Below, in pieces: positions 59,262 through 64,000 of a stretch of DNA of 64,000 nt. The stretch is from an uncultured Lewinella sp. (GTDB lineage Bacteria; Bacteroidota; Bacteroidia; Chitinophagales; Saprospiraceae): positions 1 through 64,000 of the forward strand of contig CALMYQ010000154.1 in NCBI GenBank assembly GCA_937873655.1. Reading direction: 5' to 3'. The notes under the pieces were generated by a model, which was not told where the DNA came from, searched no databases, and was given only the letters and a program-made list of their open reading frames with translations. The stretch's first letter is position 1, and every line of letters starts with the position of its first letter. The translations under genes and the position numbers were made by a program.

Positions 59262-59847
59262 ACAATAAAATCAACAGGAACAGTCCCAACTGTTCACCGG
59301 ACAGGATAGTCCTCAACTCGAGGACAGCCTGACGAATAGTGGTTTTAATGGTTCCCAACGGAATTCCCAGGGTCTCACTGGCCTCAGATTGAGAATAACC
59401 TTTAAAATACAGGTATTCTATGAGTAATCTGCGTCTTTCATCCATATTCTGGATGATTTTTTGCAAGCCGTGGTCCAGGGTTTCCATGGTTTCGGCAGGT
59501 TCACTAAGGTCATTTACGATATTTTCGGTCGATTCGGTTTTAGCGGCTCGCTGATATTTTCCGCTCCTGGCCAGATCAATGGCGGTATTGCGCGCAATCT
59601 GTACCAGCCACGTAAACAGTCGGCCGCGCGAAGGGTCGTATTGGTCGATTTTCTGCCATACCTTGACAAAAACGTCCTGCAATACTTCTTCGGCTGATTC
59701 TCTGGCGGGTATGGTTTGGCTGATGATCTGGAGGAGAGCGCCTGAGTACTTGTTGTACAGCAGGGTGAAAGCTGATTTGTCCCGCCCCAGGATCTTTCGG
59801 ACCAGTTCAAGATTTTCTTCTTCGCCTTTGGGATTCACCCTGTTCAT
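59251..59847 (-). CDS. ECF RNA polymerase sigma factor (SigK-like)
   Basis: Region 2 (DKSAFTLLYNKYSGALLQ ... VFVKVWQKIDQYDPSRGRLFTWLVQIARNTAIDLAR) and region 4 (DERRRLLIEYLYFKGYSQSEASETLGIPLGTIKTTIRQAVLELR) are complete. I choose ATG 59847 because a TACATTTG box at 59879-59886 would start the transcript inside the upstream ATG codon at 59877. An unusual hydrophobic tail (LGLFLLILLFGR) ends the protein; its gene end overlaps the anti-sigma gene, and the tail may be a by-product of the overlap. It controls an unknown stress regulon. Confidence 0.9.
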   Translation of the reverse strand: MNRVNPKGEEENLELVRKILGRDKSAFTLLYNKYSGALLQIISQTIPARESAEEVLQDVFVKVWQKIDQYDPSRGRLFTWLVQIARNTAIDLARSGKYQRAAKTESTENIVNDLSEPAETMETLDHGLQKIIQNMDERRRLLIEYLYFKGYSQSEASETLGIPLGTIKTTIRQAVLELRTILSGEQLGLFLLILLFGR

Positions 59848-59878
59848 GCTGATCGGCAGGTATTTTGGCTTTCGCATG

Positions 59879-59886
59879 CAAATGTA
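59879..59886 (-). promoter_or_regulatory. Candidate -7 box of the sigma factor gene
   Basis: TACATTTG in minus sense matches TAnnTTTG; no well-placed TTG. It decides the start choice for the sigma factor. Confidence 0.35.
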
Positions 59887-60131
59887 AGCTTTTTTGGGTT
59901 TCAAGGGGCTGCCGGCCTGGAAATGTCGGCAAATTCCTGTTCAAGGCAAACCTAAGCGTATTGCATGTCCAAAAGCTGGGTCAACGGTTATTCATAATGT
60001 ATTCAAAAAAGGAAAGCGGTCCGTATGGATGCACGGCAAATCATTTTTCCTATGACATAACAGGGGAATCTGTAACATGTTCAGAGCCTGCGGCATAAAT
60101 AAAGATAAAGTAACCTCAAAATTCCAAAATC

Positions 60132-61478
60132 ATGACTGAATTAAATGAAAACACACTTTCGGTGCCCTGTTGCCCGGATGTGAAGACGGGGCAGATCTGC
60201 AACAGCCTTGACTTCAACTACCGCCTCTCCCGGTTTGTGCCGGTCAACGACGGCCAGCGTACGGTTGAGGTAGAGATGATCATTCACGCGCGCATCGAGG
60301 TGTGCCGTGGAGGGTTCAACCTCGGCAAACTGGCTTACAGCACCACCCTGTTTCCCGGAGAAAAAGTCCGCCTGTTCACCATGGACCGCCGCAACAGCTT
60401 TACGTTTGACGCGGAAAGCAAACTGAGCTACCGGCACGCGCAAAGTTATGAGGAGCAGTTCTACCTGTCTTCCATGAGCGAATTCATGTCCGACCTGACG
60501 ATCAAAGACCAGGGGGAGGCCAGTTCCAAGTCCAATTCCTCCTTTGAATCCAAAGGCTCTACAAGCGGCGCATTCGAATCGCTGCTGTTCGGCGCCTCCG
60601 CCAAGGCCTCGGGCAACTACAGCAGCGCTTCGACCAGTGATTTCCTCCGGGAGATCAGCCAGCATGCGCAATCTTCCCACCGCCAATCGGAGCAGATGAC
60701 GCGTACGGTCAACAGCGTTTCAATCGGTGAGGTCAATAACCGGTTCCATTCCCAGGGTGAATCCGAGGACCATTTCGAATCTTCGTCCAGGGAATTTTCC
60801 AACCGCAACAATTGCCATGCCGTTACCTATTTCTTTTACCAGATCGACCAGGAACAAACCATCCGGTTCACGATCCAGTCCATCCGGCGCAGGGTAGTGG
60901 ATCCGGCGGGCAACAGCATCGCGACCCACCGCCCGAACCTTAAACTGGGCGAGGTTTCCGTCATCCCGACCGCTGTACTGGCCACCGATTCAAAACGGCT
61001 CACCGTGGAAGAACAGGGCCGCCAAAGCCTGGTGAATAAAATTGGCGGATCCAATTTTGATCAGATCGGCGGGGTGGGTTCCTTTACGGCCCTCCAACTT
61101 CAAAAGATCAACCTGCAAACGGGCGCCGGAGCCGCCCCGCTGACCGAAGCGGCACGGCAGGAAGCCCTCAGCAGGGTCGACCAGGATCTGGTCAATGCGG
61201 GCATCCTGGACAAACAGACCCGCGCATTGGCCGAAGAGGTCAAGGCGGAACTCTCCTTTGAACTGACCTTCTCCCTGCCAACGGGCGGCACCCTCGTCAA
61301 GAGTTGTCTGGATGAGTGCAGCGTTTGCGAACCGGCTATGGAGAAAGCCATCGAGCTGGATCTGGAGCGCAAGCAACTGGAAAACGAACTGCTCAAGCGC
61401 AAGATCGAACTGCTGGATCAGGCGCAGGAATACCGCTGCTGCCCTTGCGAGGATGAAAAGGAAGCAGACAACGAATAA
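60132..61478 (+). CDS. Cytoplasmic-looking protein of unknown function with cysteine-rich ends
   Basis: A 448-residue protein without a signal peptide or membrane helix. The N-terminus has a CCP near residue 13. A beta-rich region follows (about 25-95, VEVEMIIHARIEVCRGGFNLGK and TTLFPGEKVRLFTMDRR), then a long Ser/Glu-rich stretch (about 105-235) with repeated SS and SE pairs. A second structured part (about 240-330, ATYFFYQIDQEQTIRFTIQSIRR-like strands) and a coiled coil at the end are followed by CLDECSVCEP and CCPCEDEKE. I recognise no family. It lies between the sigma/anti-sigma pair and a metalloprotease lipoprotein, in its own transcript. Confidence 0.7.
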   Translation: MTELNENTLSVPCCPDVKTGQICNSLDFNYRLSRFVPVNDGQRTVEVEMIIHARIEVCRGGFNLGKLAYSTTLFPGEKVRLFTMDRRNSFTFDAESKLSYRHAQSYEEQFYLSSMSEFMSDLTIKDQGEASSKSNSSFESKGSTSGAFESLLFGASAKASGNYSSASTSDFLREISQHAQSSHRQSEQMTRTVNSVSIGEVNNRFHSQGESEDHFESSSREFSNRNNCHAVTYFFYQIDQEQTIRFTIQSIRRRVVDPAGNSIATHRPNLKLGEVSVIPTAVLATDSKRLTVEEQGRQSLVNKIGGSNFDQIGGVGSFTALQLQKINLQTGAGAAPLTEAARQEALSRVDQDLVNAGILDKQTRALAEEVKAELSFELTFSLPTGGTLVKSCLDECSVCEPAMEKAIELDLERKQLENELLKRKIELLDQAQEYRCCPCEDEKEADNE

Positions 61479-61527
61479 ACCCTGATAACAGGTTTAATGG
61501 TCTTCGTGTGATTTGCTCTTTGGCCCA

Positions 61528-61568
61528 AGCCTCCCGGATTTGCCGCTGATGCCGGCAGCCGGGAGGCT
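61528..61568. terminator. Stem-loop between convergent genes
   Basis: AGCCTCCCGG (61528-61537) pairs perfectly with CCGGGAGGCT (61559-61568), about 50 bases after the unknown-protein gene and 18 bases beyond the convergent stop at 61586. No T-run directly follows, so termination is likely but not certain. Confidence 0.5.
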
Positions 61569-61585
61569 GCGTTTACGGAGCCGGT

Positions 61586-62899
61586 TCATTTTTTTATTGC
61601 TGAATACAATCCGTTGTCTGTATCCTCGATCCTGGGAGTGCCGCCTGTCAGCACCACTCCCGACAATTCACCGGATTGCTCCACTTCAATACCTTTCCAG
61701 CGGCCGCCGCAGGCGTTGTGCAGCTGGGCGTATTCCCCGAGGATCAGCGTACCGCCCGCGTGTACGGAGATGCGGCCGCCGGGCGGAACAGATACCCGGC
61801 AACCGATGGTCAGGCTGCCGCCGTTTTCGATCACCAGGTTCCCTTCCAGGTCTTTGGCGCCCAGCCAGGCGACGGTATCCCGGATCACGATGGTTTTTGT
61901 TTCGTCCAGCTTGCACCACGTGGGGGCCAGCAGGCCCCTTTGGCGGGCGTTGAGGGCGGCCATCCGCTGGTGGATCTTTCCGATCTGGCAGGGTGTAAAG
62001 GCCAGTTGCTGGGCGTTGTAATCCATCACGTTGTTGGAGGTCATGGTATCGCAACCGGGGTATTGCCCCCTGCTGTAACAGTCCTGCGGGTGTTGCGGGG
62101 TGTCATCGCAGCCGTCGTTATAGGCCCAGGTATGCGAAAGCCCGTAGATATGACCGGTTTCGTGGTTGAGGACGCCCCGGAAATCCCAGGGATTTTTGAT
62201 CTCAAGCCACTTGGCCGCCAGCTTCATGGCGTTCGTCAGGGCTACGCCGGTGTTGTATGCGGAGTAAGTTTCCGATTTCAGGCTGTCCGGGTGGTGGGGC
62301 ATCATGAAGATGTTGAGCACGGAATCCGGTTGAACGCCGTATTTCTCGATGACATCCCTGGAATACAGGTTGCGGTTGCGGCCGCGGGTAATGTAGTAAT
62401 AGAGCTTGTCGTCGTAGTGGAAATATATGCCATCGTCACCCGGGCGAGTTGGGTCGGGGGTCAGCTGGTATTTGATCCGGATGGGAAGGCAGGGGGTGTT
62501 GTTGCCGGTCGGCAGCCACATTTTCTTGTTGTTCTCCATGGAATAGTTGAGCGCCTTGTACAACTCCATGGTAAACCTGCGGGCCTCGTCCTCCTTCAGG
62601 TTCTGGGCGCCGTCAACGGAATTCATCCAGTGAAAATTGATCCGGATGTACCGGATAGGGGTATGGTCCAGGTGGTTGGTATCCGGCTCGAAAGCTTCGT
62701 ACAGGTTGCAGGCTCCGCTGGTGAGCGGCCTGCTCTGACCATTGATCCGGCCGTTGTCCGCGGTTTGGTCGTAGGAAGCGGGAACGGCTTTCAGGTCTTC
62801 CGAACGAAGGTATTTCCAGGTTGATTTCGGCGAGCAGGTCAGGAAGAGCAGAGAAGCGACCAGCGCGGCGGCCGGTGATATGAGCAGCGATCTAAACAT
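61586..62899 (-). CDS. Pappalysin-like (M43) zinc metalloprotease lipoprotein
   Basis: The start at ATG 62899 gives a lipoprotein signal with lipobox LLFLTC; the longer frame to 62950 runs through the promoter. The 437-residue product has the full zinc motif HETGHIYGLSH (from residue 246), the downstream calcium-like DGCDDTPQHPQDC loop and the Met-turn NNVMDYN, as in cytophagalysin/pappalysin M43 proteases. The last 100 residues form a beta-helix-like segment (GGSLTIGCRVSVPPGGRISVHAGGTL). It is probably outer-membrane anchored and cleaves extracellular protein. Confidence 0.88.
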   Translation of the reverse strand: MFRSLLISPAAALVASLLFLTCSPKSTWKYLRSEDLKAVPASYDQTADNGRINGQSRPLTSGACNLYEAFEPDTNHLDHTPIRYIRINFHWMNSVDGAQNLKEDEARRFTMELYKALNYSMENNKKMWLPTGNNTPCLPIRIKYQLTPDPTRPGDDGIYFHYDDKLYYYITRGRNRNLYSRDVIEKYGVQPDSVLNIFMMPHHPDSLKSETYSAYNTGVALTNAMKLAAKWLEIKNPWDFRGVLNHETGHIYGLSHTWAYNDGCDDTPQHPQDCYSRGQYPGCDTMTSNNVMDYNAQQLAFTPCQIGKIHQRMAALNARQRGLLAPTWCKLDETKTIVIRDTVAWLGAKDLEGNLVIENGGSLTIGCRVSVPPGGRISVHAGGTLILGEYAQLHNACGGRWKGIEVEQSGELSGVVLTGGTPRIEDTDNGLYSAIKK

Positions 62900-62923
62900 C
62901 AGGCGATTGGTATCGGTACCCGA

Positions 62924-62955
62924 CAAAGATAAAAAAAACGACCGGCTCAATCAAG
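62924..62955 (-). promoter_or_regulatory. Promoter of the M43 lipoprotein gene, inside the tRNA terminator
   Basis: In minus sense, TTG within the terminator loop, 20-base spacer, TATCTTTG (62931-62924). The T-run of the terminator forms part of the spacer and -7 box. Confidence 0.5.
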
Positions 62956-62964
62956 AACCGATCG
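62931..62964 (-). terminator. Rho-independent terminator of tRNA-Leu
   Basis: In minus sense a 10-bp stem (62939-62964, with G-U pairs) and a 6-base loop are followed by eight T's (62938-62931), 5 bases after the tRNA. Confidence 0.85.
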
Positions 62965-62969
62965 TTTTG

Positions 62970-63053
62970 TGCCCAGAACAGGATTCGAACCTGCACACCC
63001 TTACGAGCACTACCCCCTCAAAGTAGCGTGTCTACCAATTTCACCATCTGGGC
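62970..63053 (-). tRNA. tRNA-Leu (anticodon GAG)
   Basis: 84 bases in minus sense. The acceptor arms GCCCAGA and TCTGGGC pair, the D-arm, a long variable arm and GGTTCGAATCC T-arm are present. The anticodon stem CTACT/GGTAG encloses TTGAGGG with GAG at 34-36, which reads CUC and CUU. The 3' CCA is not encoded. Confidence 0.93.
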
Positions 63054-63164
63054 GGTTAAAGCGGAAAACCGCGGGGGTTTTCAAAAAGTTTCGCAAAGAT
63101 AAATCAATTTTTAGAAAAACAACTTTGCGGCTGTTCAATTTTTTAAGCCAATCCAATCAATCGA

Positions 63165-63220
63165 CCACGCCGCGGCGTGGCGAATCAATCGAATCAATCG
63201 AATCAATCGAATCAATCGAA
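63165..63220 (-). repeat. TTCGATTGA array and 16-bp palindrome after the MlaF-like gene
   Basis: Four copies of the 9-bp unit (63181-63220) abut the TAA of the ATPase gene (63221-63223). A perfect palindrome CCACGCCGCGGCGTGG (63165-63180) follows, with more unit-like sequence beyond it. The same unit, in degenerate form, is at 32768-32966. Confidence 0.92.
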
Positions 63221-63988
63221 TTATCCCTGTTTTTCCAAAGCCGCTTTCCGCAGGCGCTGAAGGAAGGGCGAGGCGAAGATAAAGTCCTGAAGGATCTCGT
63301 TGTCGCTGTGGAGGACTTCAGTGTTATTGCCTTGCCAGGCCACCTTGCCCTGGTAAAGCAGCAGGATATTATCGCCGATCTCCATGACGGAGTTCATGTC
63401 GTGGGTATTGATGATGGTGGTGATGTTGTTTTCGATGGTGATATCGCGGATGAGTTCGTCGATGACCAGGGCTGTCTTGGGGTCGAGGCCGGAGTTGGGT
63501 TCGTCACAGAACAGGTATTGCGGGTCCAGCACGATGGCGCGGGCAATCCCCACCCGTTTTTGCATCCCGCCGCTGATTTCGGAGGGGTATTTAGCGTTGA
63601 CGCCGCCGAGGCTGACCCGTTCGAGGCAATAATTTACCCGGTCGAGTTTCTCTTTCTTGGTCATGGTGGTGAACATATCCAGCGGGAAGCGGATATTTTC
63701 CTCCACGGTCATGGAGTCGAACAGGGCGGAAGCCTGAAAGAGCATGCCGACCTTCATCCGGATTGACCTGACCTGCTTTTTATTCAGGTCAAAGAAGTCG
63801 GTATTGTCGTAGAAAACTTTTCCCGAAGTCGGTTGGAACAGGCCGACCAGAATTTTGAGCAGTACGGTTTTACCGGCGCCGCTCCGGCCGATGATGAGGT
63901 TGGTCTTTCCCTTGTAGAATTCCGTAGTGATGCCTTTCAGGACCTCATTCTCATCAAAGGATTTGAATATGTTTTCGGTGCGTATCAT
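63221..63988 (-). CDS. ABC transporter ATPase of the MlaF (lipid asymmetry) type
   Basis: A 255-residue ATPase with Walker A GRSGAGKT (about 34-41), the Q-loop in GMLFQASALFDSMTVEENI, signature SGGMQKR (about 139), Walker B YLFCDEPNSGLDP and the H-loop THD. The FQASALFDSMTV and SGGMQKRVGIARAI segments are typical of MlaF/Ttg2A, the ATPase of a phospholipid transporter between the membranes. The MlaE permease gene would be expected just upstream, beyond 64000. The last 12 bases of the window belong to the spacer or that gene. Confidence 0.92.
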   Translation of the reverse strand: MIRTENIFKSFDENEVLKGITTEFYKGKTNLIIGRSGAGKTVLLKILVGLFQPTSGKVFYDNTDFFDLNKKQVRSIRMKVGMLFQASALFDSMTVEENIRFPLDMFTTMTKKEKLDRVNYCLERVSLGGVNAKYPSEISGGMQKRVGIARAIVLDPQYLFCDEPNSGLDPKTALVIDELIRDITIENNITTIINTHDMNSVMEIGDNILLLYQGKVAWQGNNTEVLHSDNEILQDFIFASPFLQRLRKAALEKQG

Positions 63989-64000
63989 GTTTCCTCGGGT

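Overview
The window looks like a chromosomal segment of a GC-rich member of the Bacteroidota, most likely of the Saprospiria/Chitinophagia side. The evidence is type IX secretion (T9SS) C-terminal domains on several very large surface proteins, a CHU_C/gliding-type C-terminus on two of them, TonB/SusC-style proteins, TAnnTTTG -7 promoter boxes, almost no Shine-Dalgarno sequences, and genes known mainly from this phylum (exosortase-K-like, DUF2461, CreD with a winged-helix regulator). The species cannot be told from the sequence alone.

Layout. 1-0.73 kb: remains of a restriction-modification locus (truncated adenine methylase and the start of a second ORF running off the edge). 1.0-3.5 kb: a secreted phosphodiesterase and two membrane proteins. 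3.5-9.1 kb: an uptake [NiFe]-hydrogenase locus. hypBA is divergent from a hyaABCD-like operon whose small subunit carries all six cysteines of the O2-tolerant [4Fe-3S] cluster. 9.2-11.1 kb: a response regulator/histidine kinase pair. 11.2-13.6 kb: a frameshifted TonB-type outer-membrane protein. 13.7-19.5 kb: a PepSY-like lipoprotein and a TolC/MFP/RND efflux operon. 19.5-24.2 kb: PAP2 phosphatase, YceI, an orphan exosortase with a tiny overlapping ORF, CreD, and a winged-helix regulator with its membrane partner. 24.3-30.8 kb: a 2147-residue adhesin-like protein. 31-34.3 kb: small housekeeping genes (psuG, DUF2461, TfoX-like, MmcQ-like, VOC). 34.4-38 kb: an unknown helical protein, then an SPFH protein with a divergent NAD-kinase-like partner behind a promoter flanked by two identical-geometry operators. 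38-46.5 kb: an alpha-2-macroglobulin with an inserted SusC-like segment and a lectin/HYR surface protein. 46.7-49.6 kb: D-threonine-aldolase-like enzyme and small secreted or membrane proteins. 49.7-58.4 kb: a cohesin/dockerin T9SS protein, a PKD-repeat gliding-type protein and a catalytically altered metalloprotease. 58.4-59.9 kb: a SigK-like sigma/anti-sigma pair. 60-64 kb: a cysteine-tipped unknown protein, an intact pappalysin-like lipoprotein, tRNA-Leu(GAG) and an MlaF-like ATPase.

The most unusual theme is not a protein. At least ten genes, unrelated in function, carry a short tandem-repeat array (unit mostly 7-10 bp, sometimes longer) that begins at or within about ten bases of the stop codon. 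The unit families recur at distant loci, and several arrays contain a related palindromic element. In psuG and hypB the array reaches into the coding sequence and supplies the last codons or the stop. A second theme is candidate local regulation: matching operators at the two CreD-locus promoters and a pair of identical-geometry operators around the SPFH promoter.
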